Positions 31,727 through 39,461 of a stretch of 64,000 nucleotides of DNA are shown here, piece after piece. A program made the translations under genes and the position numbers. The stretch covers positions 9,362,001 through 9,426,000 of the forward strand of contig NZ_CP073318.1 of the NCBI RefSeq assembly GCF_018263855.1, read 5' to 3'. The stretch is from Kutzneria sp. CA-103260 (GTDB taxonomy: Bacteria; Actinomycetota; Actinomycetes; Mycobacteriales; Pseudonocardiaceae). Within the stretch, counting starts at the first letter, position 1, and each line of letters begins with the position of its first letter. Under the pieces are notes generated by a model. The model had not been told where the DNA came from and ran no database searches. It was given only the letters and a program-made list of their open reading frames with translations.

Positions 31727-32659
31727 ATGGGCGCATTTCGATTCGGGGTGTTGGCGGAGACGGCGGGCAGCGTCGAAGAAGTGGCGGCGACCGCGCGGCG
31801 GGCCGAGGAGCTGGGCTACGACACGGTGTTGCTGCGCGACCACTTCGTGCCGGAGCCGTTCGGGGACCAGGTGGCGCCGCTGATCGGGCTCGCGGCGGCG
31901 GCCGCCGCGACGAGCCGGCTGAGGGTGGGAACCCTGGTGCTGGACAACGACTACCGGCACCCGGTGATGCTGGCGAAGGAGGCCGCGACGCTGCAGCAGC
32001 TGTCCGGCGGGCGGTTCGAGCTGGGCTTGGGCGCGGGCTGGCTGCGGGTCGAGTACGAGGCCGCGGGTATGGCCTTCGACCGGGCGGGCGTGCGGGTGGG
32101 ACGGCTCGAGGAGTCGGTGCGGCTGGTGAAGGAACTGTTCGCGGGCAAGGAAGTCCGGTTCGAGGGCGAGCACTATCGGATCGACGGCGTGACCAACTAT
32201 CCGGCCGTGGACCTGGCGCCGGCGGTGTTGATCGGGGCCGGCAGTCCGCGGATGCTGCGGCTGGCCGGGCGGGAAGCGGACACGGTCGGCATCCTCGCCA
32301 AGACGTTGCCTGGCGGCACCATCTCCGACGCCATGGAGGAGCGACTTAGTAGCGCATTCGCAACGAAGGCGGACTTGGTTCGCGCCGAGGGCCGAAACGT
32401 GGAGATCAGCTCGGTGGTGTCGGTGGACCTGGCCGACGACCCGCGCGCCGCGGCCGAGCGGTACGCCGTCGAGCGCGGCTGGGGCGCCGGCGCGGCGGAC
32501 CTGGTCGAGGACATGCCGGCGAAGTTCCTCGGCCCGCTCGACCACATCGTGGAGCTGGCCCACCGTCGGCGCGAATGCCTCGGACTGTCCTATCTGGTCG
32601 TGTCGGACCGGGAACTGGAGGCGGCCGCGCCGCTGGTGCGGGCGTTGTCGGGCCGGTAG
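31727..32659 (+). CDS. LLM-class F420-dependent oxidoreductase
   Basis: 310-residue bacterial luciferase-like (TIM-barrel) oxidoreductase, probably using F420. Typical segments: RFGVLAETAGSVEEVAATAR, ELGYDTVLLRDHFVPEPFGD, TSRLRVGTLVLDNDYRHPVM, LAKEAATLQQLSGGRFELGL and GAGWLRVEYEAAG, and near the C-terminus VELAHRRRECLGLSYLVVSD. F420 enzymes of this type are common in actinobacteria for reduction of diverse substrates. ATG start 90 bp into the longer reading; the extra residues are not conserved-looking. Converges with the GNAT gene. Confidence 0.9.
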   Translation: MGAFRFGVLAETAGSVEEVAATARRAEELGYDTVLLRDHFVPEPFGDQVAPLIGLAAAAAATSRLRVGTLVLDNDYRHPVMLAKEAATLQQLSGGRFELGLGAGWLRVEYEAAGMAFDRAGVRVGRLEESVRLVKELFAGKEVRFEGEHYRIDGVTNYPAVDLAPAVLIGAGSPRMLRLAGREADTVGILAKTLPGGTISDAMEERLSSAFATKADLVRAEGRNVEISSVVSVDLADDPRAAAERYAVERGWGAGAADLVEDMPAKFLGPLDHIVELAHRRRECLGLSYLVVSDRELEAAAPLVRALSGR

Positions 32660-32668
32660 CGATCGCGG

Positions 32669-33583
32669 TCAGGAGCGCAGGGCCGGGCGGCGGTACCAGC
32701 TGGTCCAGAGTGGACGGTAGCCCTGCATGGACCAGAACGGCGCCGACCGCGGGTTGGGCAGGGCGTAGTGCAGCAGGGTGGCGGCGATGCCGGCCTCGTC
32801 GAGCTCGCGGTGGACGTGGTCGACGAGGGCGCTGCCGACGCCGCCGCCGCGCAGGTCGGCGCGGACGCCGCCGAGGCCGAGGTAGGCAACGGGGCCCGTG
32901 GCGACGCGGCCGGCGATCCAGTCGGAGTGCGGCGGCAGTTCGACGGTGACGATGCCGACGGGCCGGCCGCCGACCTCGGCCAGCCAGATGCAGGGTCGGT
33001 CGCGGTCGAGCATCTCGGCTGTGTTCTGGCGGAGTCCGGCCTCGGTGGACGGGCGCTCGGTGATCACGCCGAACTGGGTGTCGTAGCGAACGACTTCCAG
33101 ATTGAGTGCCACACACGCATCCAAGTCCGCCTTCGTGGCGACCCGGATGGTGAGGCCTGGGGTGGGGCCGGCACCGGGTTGGGGTGCGGTCGGGCCGAAG
33201 ACGCCGGCGCGGCGTACGGCGGTGACGATCAGCGGGGCGAAGCCGTGGTGGACGAGGGCGGGCACGGCGGCGGTGTCGCGGCTGGGCCAGGTGATGTGGG
33301 CGGTGCAGTCGAGGTCGCCGGGGACGACGGCCCGGGCCAGGTGCGACTCCCAGAGTTCGAGCAGGGGATCGAGGTCGGCGCCGGCCAGGCGGACGGACAG
33401 CGAGTGGCGGCGCAGGGCGGACCAGGTGGCGTCCAGGGATGCCGGGTCGACCTCCTGGAACGCGGGCGCGCCGAGGGCACCGACAGTGGCGATCAAGGCG
33501 CCGGACAGCGGTGGCTCGGTCGGCAGCAGGGGATCGAGCAGAGCCAGGCGGGCCGCGTGTTGGCGCTCGACATCGATGTCCAC
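32669..33583 (-). CDS. GNAT family N-acetyltransferase
   Basis: 304-residue acetyl-CoA-dependent acyltransferase. The C-terminal ~150 residues form the GNAT domain: LTIRVATKADLDACVALNLE at its start, WLAEVGGRPVGIVTVELPPH (strand 4), and the acetyl-CoA loop VRADLRGGGVGSALVDHVHR (motif A), then SMQGYRPLW. The N-terminal half may be a second, degenerate GNAT-like domain. Substrate is unknown. Confidence 0.87.
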   Translation of the reverse strand: MDIDVERQHAARLALLDPLLPTEPPLSGALIATVGALGAPAFQEVDPASLDATWSALRRHSLSVRLAGADLDPLLELWESHLARAVVPGDLDCTAHITWPSRDTAAVPALVHHGFAPLIVTAVRRAGVFGPTAPQPGAGPTPGLTIRVATKADLDACVALNLEVVRYDTQFGVITERPSTEAGLRQNTAEMLDRDRPCIWLAEVGGRPVGIVTVELPPHSDWIAGRVATGPVAYLGLGGVRADLRGGGVGSALVDHVHRELDEAGIAATLLHYALPNPRSAPFWSMQGYRPLWTSWYRRPALRS

Positions 33584-33930
33584 GTCGAGTCATCCAACAC
33601 TGACGACTCGGCGAAGTCGCGGCCATTACTTTGGGTGACCGATACTGGGGGTGACCTACGCGTTCGAGTGTCCGATTTGCCGGCGTTTTGTCCGCTTAAT
33701 CGTTTCAAGAGGCCGGTCGGGCCTGCAAATTGCTCTTTCTGACGCCAAACTGTTCACTGGGAGTGTTGCCTTCGTCAACTGGACGGGCCACACTCGCTCA
33801 ACCGGGGTAAACTGCGATCTGAGGGGTTCCGGCGCACTCGGGACCCCTTGGTCGTGCCAAGGACACCACCGGCAGGAGTGTCGACAGGGGGGAAGACGTC
33901 CCTGTCTGCGTGGCCCGACGAGGAGGGTGG
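33584..33930. promoter_or_regulatory. upstream region of the GGDEF/EAL gene
   Basis: 347 bp with no gene. It is markedly AT-richer around 33650-33830 (for example TTTTGTCCGCTTAATCG and AAACTGTTCACTGGGAG) and contains a TAAACT -10-like hexamer at 33808-33813. Probable promoter and leader; no strong repeat or riboswitch is recognised. Confidence 0.4.
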
Positions 33931-36537
33931 ATGACCGACCACCGCCGTGCCGTCCATCCCGAGGTGTCCCGCCCGCCGGTCCGCGCGCATCTTGATCCGC
34001 AGCGTACCCGGCGCTACCGCCTGTTCTCCGCGGCGGTCCTGCTGGCCGGCCTCGGTGTCGCGACGGCCGTGCTGCTCGGCCACGCCGACCGCCTCGAACC
34101 CGGGCAACTGCTGATCGCCGGTCCGCTGCTGGCCGTCGGCTTCCTCCTGTCCGAGCAGCTGTCCATCGACTTCGACGTCCGCCAGATCAGCTGGACCATC
34201 TCCTTCGCCGAGATCCCGCTCGTGCTCGGCCTGGTCACTGTGCCCTTCGAGGTGGTGCTGGCCGCCTACCTGGTGGCCGGCCTCGGCGTGCAGATCTACC
34301 GCCACAAGCTGCGCCACCTCAGCTACCACGCCGGCATCATGTGCCTCGAGGTGGCGATCCCCTACTTCGTCTTCTACGTGCTGCGCAACGACTTCCCGGC
34401 GATGCCGGTGTGGGCCGCGGCCGCGCTCGGCGTGCTCACGTCTCCGCTGGTCAGCACGGCGCTCGGCCTGGGCGCCATGAACGTGCTCGGCGGCGAGCTG
34501 CGGCTACCGGCGGCGGCCCGGCTGGGCCTGCGCTCGCTGGTCGTCTGCCTGCTCAACGTCACAGTCGGCCTGGTGGCGTTCGTGCTGGTCACCAACGCGC
34601 CGTGGGGCTGGCTGCTGGCCGGCCTGCTCGCCGCCTCGATGGTCGCGCTGTACCGCGCGTACTCCGGGCTGCTGCGCGAGCAGCGGGACCTGGAGACGCT
34701 GTCCGACGTCAGCCTCAACGTGGCCCGCTCCGGCCAGGACGTGATGAACAAGGCGTCGGTGCTGACCAACGTGCTGCCGCCGGAGGACCCCGCCGACTGG
34801 CAGGCGATCGTCGAGCGCATCCGCGACCAGCTCAACGCCAAGCGCGTGGTGCTGCACCTGAAGATGGACACCGACGACGTGCGCCGGCTGGTCGCGGGCG
34901 TGCCGTTGCCCGACGGTGACGAGCCGGACCGGGACGACCCGATCCTCCAGCTCGCCGGCAACCACGTGCGCTACTTCAAGCTCTCCGACGCCGCCGACGA
35001 CGTGCAGGAGGCGCTGCGCCGCCGCGGCGTGTACGAGGTGCTGGTGGTGCCGCTGCGCGGCGCGAGCCAGCCGCTCGGCGCCATGGAGGTGCACGACCGG
35101 CTCAGCCGCTGGCGTGGCTTCGGCAGCGCCGACGTGCGGCTGCTGCGCACGCTGTCCAGCCACCTCGCCACCGCCATGGACAACCGCCGGCTGGTCGGCC
35201 GGCTGCGCCACCACGCCTACCACGACCCGCTGACCGGGCTGCTCAACCGCACCGGCTTCCGTGAGGTCGCGGGCGACCCCGTGCGCGGCGAGGACGCCTG
35301 CGTGGTCATGCGTATCGACCTGGACGTGATGTCCGGCGTCGCGGACGCCCTCGGCTACGCGTGGGGCGACCGCATGGTGCTGGCGGCCAGCCGCCGGCTG
35401 CGTGACGCCCTCGGCGGCGAGGTGCCGCTGGCCCGGCTGGAGGGCGGCTCGTTCGCGGCGCTGCTGGTCGACCGCACCCACGAGCAGGCCCAGGAGATCG
35501 GCGAGAAGCTGCGGGCCGGGCTGTCCATGCCGTACCCGGTGGACAAGCTGACCGTGGAGGCCAGCGCGCTGATCGGCTACGTGTCCAACACCACCGAGGA
35601 CGGCGACGACACGATCGACGTCGACACGCTGCTGCAGCGCGCCGACGTGGCCGTGCAGGCCGCGCACAGCGGCAGCGACCCGGTGCGCGGCTACGCGCCG
35701 AGCATGGGGCAGATCTTCCTGCGGCGCTTCCAGCTGGTCACCCAGTTCCGCTCGGCGCTGGAGACCGGCCAGGTCACCGTGCACTACCAGCCCAAGATCG
35801 CGCTGCCGAGCCGGCAGGTGGTCGGCGTGGAGGCGCTGGTGCGGTGGCGGCACCCCGAGTTCGGGCCGTTGGACCCGGACGAGTTCGTGCCGGCCGTGGA
35901 GGCCACCGGTCTGGTCGACGCGCTCACGTCGTTCGTGATGGAGCAGGGCCTGCAGCGGGTGCGGCAGTGGCTGGACCGCGGGCTGCGGATGTCCACCGCG
36001 GTCAACCTGTCGGTGCGCAACCTGGCCGACGCCAACTTCCCCGACCTGGTCGCGGAGGCGCTGCGCCGCTACGACGTGCCGCCGCAGCTGCTCACCTTCG
36101 AGCTCACCGAGTCCGGCGTGATGTCCGACCCGGAGCGGGCGCTGCCGGTGCTGCGCCGGCTGCACGCGATGGGCGTGACGCTGGCTGTGGACGACTTCGG
36201 CACCGGCTACTCCTCGCTGGCCTACCTGCGGCAGCTGCCGGTGGACGAGGTGAAGATCGACAAGTCGTTCGTGCTCGGCATGGGCACCGACCTGTCGGAC
36301 ATGGCCGTGGTGCGGGCCATCGTCGAGCTGGGGCACTCGCTCGGGCTGACCGTGGTGGCCGAGGGCGTGGAGGAGGACTCGGCCCGCGAGCAGCTGGTGA
36401 GCATGGGCTGCGACGTGGCCCAGGGCTATCTGATCTCCCGGCCGCTGTCCGAGGAGCGCTTCGAGGCCTGGCTGCGGGCCCGCACGATCCGCGCGCGCGG
36501 CCTGCGCGATGAGACGGTCCTCACGTTGGTCAGTTGA
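33931..36537 (+). CDS. membrane GAF-GGDEF-EAL protein, probable c-di-GMP phosphodiesterase
   Basis: 868-residue protein. Residues ~30-220 form about seven membrane helices, ~250-400 a GAF-like domain, ~425-590 a GGDEF domain and ~610-860 an EAL domain. The GGDEF signature is degenerate (LEGGSFAALL replaces xGGDEFAxLL), so it should not make c-di-GMP; it may bind GTP as a regulator. The EAL domain keeps catalytic residues: VEALVRWRHPE, VNLSVRNL, ELTES, DDFGTGYSSLAYL, KIDKSFV, VAEGVE and QGY, so it should hydrolyse c-di-GMP. The start is an ATG with GAGGAGGG just upstream; a GTG seven codons earlier lacks this spacing. Confidence 0.9.
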   Translation: MTDHRRAVHPEVSRPPVRAHLDPQRTRRYRLFSAAVLLAGLGVATAVLLGHADRLEPGQLLIAGPLLAVGFLLSEQLSIDFDVRQISWTISFAEIPLVLGLVTVPFEVVLAAYLVAGLGVQIYRHKLRHLSYHAGIMCLEVAIPYFVFYVLRNDFPAMPVWAAAALGVLTSPLVSTALGLGAMNVLGGELRLPAAARLGLRSLVVCLLNVTVGLVAFVLVTNAPWGWLLAGLLAASMVALYRAYSGLLREQRDLETLSDVSLNVARSGQDVMNKASVLTNVLPPEDPADWQAIVERIRDQLNAKRVVLHLKMDTDDVRRLVAGVPLPDGDEPDRDDPILQLAGNHVRYFKLSDAADDVQEALRRRGVYEVLVVPLRGASQPLGAMEVHDRLSRWRGFGSADVRLLRTLSSHLATAMDNRRLVGRLRHHAYHDPLTGLLNRTGFREVAGDPVRGEDACVVMRIDLDVMSGVADALGYAWGDRMVLAASRRLRDALGGEVPLARLEGGSFAALLVDRTHEQAQEIGEKLRAGLSMPYPVDKLTVEASALIGYVSNTTEDGDDTIDVDTLLQRADVAVQAAHSGSDPVRGYAPSMGQIFLRRFQLVTQFRSALETGQVTVHYQPKIALPSRQVVGVEALVRWRHPEFGPLDPDEFVPAVEATGLVDALTSFVMEQGLQRVRQWLDRGLRMSTAVNLSVRNLADANFPDLVAEALRRYDVPPQLLTFELTESGVMSDPERALPVLRRLHAMGVTLAVDDFGTGYSSLAYLRQLPVDEVKIDKSFVLGMGTDLSDMAVVRAIVELGHSLGLTVVAEGVEEDSAREQLVSMGCDVAQGYLISRPLSEERFEAWLRARTIRARGLRDETVLTLVS

Positions 36538-36550
36538 CGCAGGTGAAGGG

Positions 36551-36580
36551 GTACCCCCCGATTTCGTGATCGTGGGGTAC
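36551..36580. terminator. terminator after the GGDEF/EAL gene
   Basis: Hairpin GTACCCC-C-CGAT with TTCGTG loop and ATCG-T-GGGGTAC, 11 pairs in two blocks, located 13 bp past the stop. Confidence 0.7.
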
Positions 36581-36615
36581 GTGCGCTAGAGTTCTAATCG
36601 CTCCGCAAGAGCAAG

Positions 36616-36691
36616 GCCCCAATAGCTCAGTCGGCAGAGCGTCTCCATGGTAAGGAGAAGGTCTACGGTTCGATTCCGTATTGGGGCTCCA
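36616..36691 (+). tRNA. tRNA-Thr (GGT)
   Basis: Cloverleaf with acceptor GCCCCAA/TTGGGGC, anticodon loop ATGGTAA (GGT), D arm AGCTCAGTCGGCAGAGC, T arm with GGTTCGATTCC, discriminator T and encoded CCA. Confidence 0.95.
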
Positions 36692-36742
36692 GAGATCGCC
36701 GCGGTGCTCAGCTAGATGGCATCGCGGCTGCTCTGCGTGTAA

Positions 36743-36815
36743 GGCGGTGTAGCTCAGTTGGTAGAGCAAGCGACTCATAATCGCTGTGTCGCCGGTTCAA
36801 GTCCGGCCATCGCTA
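36743..36815 (+). tRNA. tRNA-Met (CAT)
   Basis: Elongator-type tRNA with anticodon loop CTCATAA (CAT), D arm AGCTCAGTTGGTAGAGC, T arm CCGGTTCAAGTCCGG and acceptor GGCGGTG/CATCGCT; no encoded CCA. Acceptor has G-U pairs, typical of actinobacterial tRNA-Met. Confidence 0.93.
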
Positions 36816-36870
36816 CTCGATGGTGGTCGTGTGCCCAGCTTCGCCGGGCCTGATCGCTCCGCCATTACAC

Positions 36871-36922
36871 TGGGGCTCTCGCCCCAGACCCCAAGCAAGG
36901 GGGCTCCGCCCCCTTGACCCCC
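36871..36922. repeat. GGGGCTCCGCCCC-type dispersed repeat, copy 2
   Basis: TGGGGCTCTCGCCCCAGACC followed by GGGCTCCGCCCCC and ACCCCC; same orientation and architecture as 30387-30439. Lies between tRNA-Met and rpmG. Confidence 0.75.
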
Positions 36923-36956
36923 GGCACGGGGGACTAGAGATCAGGAGAGGTGCCCC

Positions 36957-37121
36957 GTGGCTGCTACCGACGTCAGGCCGAAGATCACCCTCGCGTGCGA
37001 GGAGTGCAAGCACCGCAACTACATCACCAGGAAGAACCGTCGGAACGACCCCGACCGCCTGGAGATCAAGAAGTTCTGCCCGAACTGCAAGACGCACCGT
37101 GCGCACAAGGAAACCCGCTGA
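36957..37121 (+). CDS. rpmG: 50S ribosomal protein L33
   Basis: 54-residue L33 from a GTG start with AGGAGAGG upstream. Sequence includes KITLACEECKHRNYITRKNR and KFCPNCKTHRAHKETR. The two CxxC pairs are kept, so this is the zinc-binding (C+) form rather than the zinc-independent stress form. It directly follows tRNA-Thr and tRNA-Met and precedes hadA, the arrangement seen next to secE-nusG in many actinobacteria. Confidence 0.97.
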   Translation: MAATDVRPKITLACEECKHRNYITRKNRRNDPDRLEIKKFCPNCKTHRAHKETR

Positions 37122-37139
37122 CGTTTCCCCGCAGCACCA

Positions 37140-37175
37140 CGAGAGCCCGCCCCGCGTGTCGGAGGCGGGCTCTCG
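37140..37175. terminator. terminator between rpmG and hadA
   Basis: Perfect 12-bp stem CGAGAGCCCGCC and complement with a 12-nt loop, starting 19 bp past the rpmG stop; no long U-tract. Confidence 0.75.
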
Positions 37176-37193
37176 GCGTTCTAACCTGGCCCG

Positions 37194-37643
37194 GTGCCAC
37201 TGGACAAGTCGTTCACAGGACGCAGCTACCCACCGGGTGACGTGTACGAGGTAGGCCGCGCGAAGATCCGCGAGTTCGCCGACGCGGTGGGCGCGGTCAG
37301 CCCGCTGCACCGCGACCCGCAGGCCGCGCGGGCCGCCGGCTACGCGGACGTGATCGCGCCGCCGACCTTCGCCACGATCATCTCCATGACGTCCATCTCG
37401 ATCGTGGTCGATGACCCCGAGCTGGGCCTGGACTACAGCCGGGTGGTGCACGGCGCGCAGACCTTCGTCCACCACCGGCCGATGGTCGCCGGCGACCGAC
37501 TGGTCACCGCGGTGCACGTGGACGACGTGCAGACCCGGATGGGCAACGACTTCCTCACCGTCCGCGCCGAGATCGAGACCGAGGCCGGCGAGGCCGTGTG
37601 CACGTCGACGGGGCTGCTGGTAGCCCGGGGAGAGGACGCCTGA
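37194..37643 (+). CDS. hadA: (3R)-hydroxyacyl-ACP dehydratase subunit HadA
   Basis: 149-residue MaoC/hot-dog protein of the UPF0336 (HadA/HadC) type, which pairs with catalytic HadB to dehydrate 3-hydroxyacyl-ACP in FAS-II elongation. It has the N-terminal SYPPGDVYEVGRAKIREFAD, the hot-dog core AGYADVIAPPTFATIISMTS, HGAQTFVHHRPMVAGDRL, and GNDFLTVRAEIETEAG. GTG start just after the terminator. The stop overlaps the hadB ATG (TGATG). Confidence 0.93.
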   Translation: MPLDKSFTGRSYPPGDVYEVGRAKIREFADAVGAVSPLHRDPQAARAAGYADVIAPPTFATIISMTSISIVVDDPELGLDYSRVVHGAQTFVHHRPMVAGDRLVTAVHVDDVQTRMGNDFLTVRAEIETEAGEAVCTSTGLLVARGEDA

Positions 37644-38068
37644 TGGGCCGCCTGCCCGCTTCGAAGGTCACCAAGGGCGACGAGCTGCCCGTCAAGCAGG
37701 TCCGAGTGACCCGAGACACACTGGTCCGCTACGCGGGCGCCTCGCTGGACTTCAACCCGATCCACTGGAACGAGAAGTTCGCCGCCGAGGTCGGCCTGCC
37801 CGGCGTCATCGCCCACGGCATGCTGACCATGGCGCTGGCCAACGAGCTGGTCAGCGACTGGGCCGGCGACCCGGGCGCGGTCGTCGAGACCACCACCAAG
37901 TTCACCCGGCCGGTGCCGGTGCCCAACGACGGCGACGGCGCGCAGCTGGAGATCACCGGCAAGGTCACCGAGGTCACCGAGGACGGCCGGGCCAAGGTGG
38001 CGATCACCGTGACCTTCGAGGGGCAGACCGTGCTCGGCCGCCCCACCGCCGTGGTCCAGCTCGGCTAG
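37643..38068 (+). CDS. hadB: (3R)-hydroxyacyl-ACP dehydratase subunit HadB
   Basis: 141-residue MaoC-like hot-dog dehydratase, the catalytic partner of HadA in long-chain fatty-acid (mycolate-type in relatives) elongation. The hydratase-2 motif is visible: YAGASLDFNPIHWNEKFAAE (catalytic Asp and His), then GVIAHGMLTMALANELV and the C-terminal VAITVTFEGQTVLG. ATG shares a base with the hadA stop. Downstream lies the IS30 insertion. Confidence 0.94.
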   Translation: MGRLPASKVTKGDELPVKQVRVTRDTLVRYAGASLDFNPIHWNEKFAAEVGLPGVIAHGMLTMALANELVSDWAGDPGAVVETTTKFTRPVPVPNDGDGAQLEITGKVTEVTEDGRAKVAITVTFEGQTVLGRPTAVVQLG

Positions 38069-38084
38069 TCCGTTCGAGTGATTT

Positions 38085-38102
38085 CATGAAGGGCCCCTTC
38101 CT
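38085..38102 (+). repeat. 18-bp palindromic repeat, left of IS30
   Basis: CATGAAGGGCCCCTTCCT, downstream of hadB. Its exact reverse complement stands at 39433-39450 next to aspC. Contains an internal imperfect GAAGGGGCCCTTC palindrome; probably a terminator-like intergenic repeat. Confidence 0.75.
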
Positions 38103-38110
38103 GTCGTCTT

Positions 38111-39418
38111 GGGTTCTAGTGGTGGTTGCAACACCTGACCTGTGCAGGGGTTGCAGTGTTCGAGATCCGCAAGGACCGGGTCCCCCAGGGCCGTAAGAAG
38201 TTGCTCGCCGAGCGCCAGCACTACCGTGATCTTGTGGCGCACGGAGTAGGCACCATCGAGGCATGCCGAATCGTCGGGATCAACCGCCGCACCGGGCACC
38301 GGTGGCGGTTCGGCCGGGCCAGCACGGCGGGGCGGACGACCAGCGCGTCGTTCGCCCCGCCGGGCTGTCGGCCTCCTGCCCGACCGGAGGTGTCCTCACG
38401 GTTCCTGTCGGTCGACGAGCGGATCGTGATCGCTGACCTGCGCCGGGCCGGGACCGGGGTCCGGGCCATCGCGGCCGAGCTGGGCCGCAGCCCGTCCACG
38501 ATCAGCCGCGAGCTTGCCCGCAACAGCCACCCCGGCAGCGGGGACTACCGGCCGCACGCGGCCCAGGCCCGCGCCGAGAGCCGCCGGCCACGCCCGAAGA
38601 CCGGCAAACTCGCGGCCTGCCCCGAGTTGCGGGAGCGGGTGCAAGGCATGCTGGTCGAGCGGTGCAGCCCGGAGCAGATCGCCCACCGGCTGCGCCGCGA
38701 TCACCCCGACCGGCCGGAGCTGCACGTGACCCACGAGACCATCTACCAGGCCCTCTACGTCCAAGGACGCGGCGAGCTGCGCCGCGAGCTCACTCGCGCT
38801 CTGCGCACCGGACGCGCGGTGCGCGCACCCCGCCGCCAGTCCGATCAGCGCCAGGCCCGGTTCACCACGCCGATGGTCATGATCAGCGAACGCCCGGCCG
38901 AGGCCTGCGACCGCGCTTATCCCGGGCACTGGGAAGGCGATCTGATCATCGGCCTGGGCAACGCGTCCGCGATCGGCACCCTGGTCGAGCGCGCGACCCG
39001 CTACGTGATGCTGGTCCACCTGCCCGGACGACGGGACGCCCAGACCGTCCGCGACGGGTTGATCGCCACCATGGCCACCCTGCCCGCCCACCTGCGCCGG
39101 TCGTTGACCTGGGACCAGGGCGTGGAAATGGCGCGGCATCACGAGTTCAGCATGGCCACCGGCATGCCGGTCTACTTCTGCGACCCGCACTCCCCGTGGC
39201 AGCGCGGCTCCAACGAGAACACCAACGGTCTGCTGCGCCAGTACTTCCCCAAAGGCAGCGACCTGTCCGTGCACACGCCCGAGGACCTGACCGCGGTCGC
39301 CGCCCAGCTCAACCGCCGGCCACGCAAAACGCTCGGCTGGGACACCCCAGCCGAGCGTCTGGCTAAGCTCCTGACCGACGCCAGTTGATCACCTGTGTTG
39401 CAACGACCCCTGGAATCC
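38111..39418 (+). mobile_element. IS30-family insertion sequence
   Basis: About 1.3 kb between convergent hadB and aspC. Imperfect terminal inverted repeats of 24 bp match at 20 positions (left GGGTTCTAGTGGTGGTTGCA, right complement GGATTCCAGGGGTCGTTGCA, each continuing ACAC). One intact IS30-type transposase. No obvious target duplication flanks it. Confidence 0.85.
38156..39388 (+). CDS. IS30 family transposase
   Basis: 410-residue DDE transposase. The N-terminal HTH domains (HYRDLVAHGVGTIEACRIVG; FLSVDERIVIADLRRAGTGV, IAAELGRSPSTISRELARNS) are followed by the RNase H-fold catalytic core: first Asp in GHWEGDLIIGLGNASAIGTL, second Asp in LTWDQGVEMARHHEFS, and Glu in SPWQRGSNENTNGLLRQYFP. 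C-terminal LNRRPRKTLGWDTPAERL is diagnostic for IS30. GTG start with AGGGG upstream; an upstream TTG would add ten residues. All catalytic residues are intact, so the element could be active. Confidence 0.93.
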   Translation: MFEIRKDRVPQGRKKLLAERQHYRDLVAHGVGTIEACRIVGINRRTGHRWRFGRASTAGRTTSASFAPPGCRPPARPEVSSRFLSVDERIVIADLRRAGTGVRAIAAELGRSPSTISRELARNSHPGSGDYRPHAAQARAESRRPRPKTGKLAACPELRERVQGMLVERCSPEQIAHRLRRDHPDRPELHVTHETIYQALYVQGRGELRRELTRALRTGRAVRAPRRQSDQRQARFTTPMVMISERPAEACDRAYPGHWEGDLIIGLGNASAIGTLVERATRYVMLVHLPGRRDAQTVRDGLIATMATLPAHLRRSLTWDQGVEMARHHEFSMATGMPVYFCDPHSPWQRGSNENTNGLLRQYFPKGSDLSVHTPEDLTAVAAQLNRRPRKTLGWDTPAERLAKLLTDAS

Positions 39419-39432
39419 GCCCGTTGAACGTG

Positions 39433-39450
39433 AGGAAGGGGCCCTTCATG
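39433..39450 (-). repeat. 18-bp palindromic repeat, right of IS30
   Basis: AGGAAGGGGCCCTTCATG, the exact inverted copy of 38085-38102, 12 bp from the aspC stop. Confidence 0.75.
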
Positions 39451-39461
39451 GCAGAAGACGG

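Noticed and set aside
36820..37254. 144-residue plus-strand frame overlapping rpmG
   Set aside because: Out of frame with L33, which is fully recognisable at 36957-37121.
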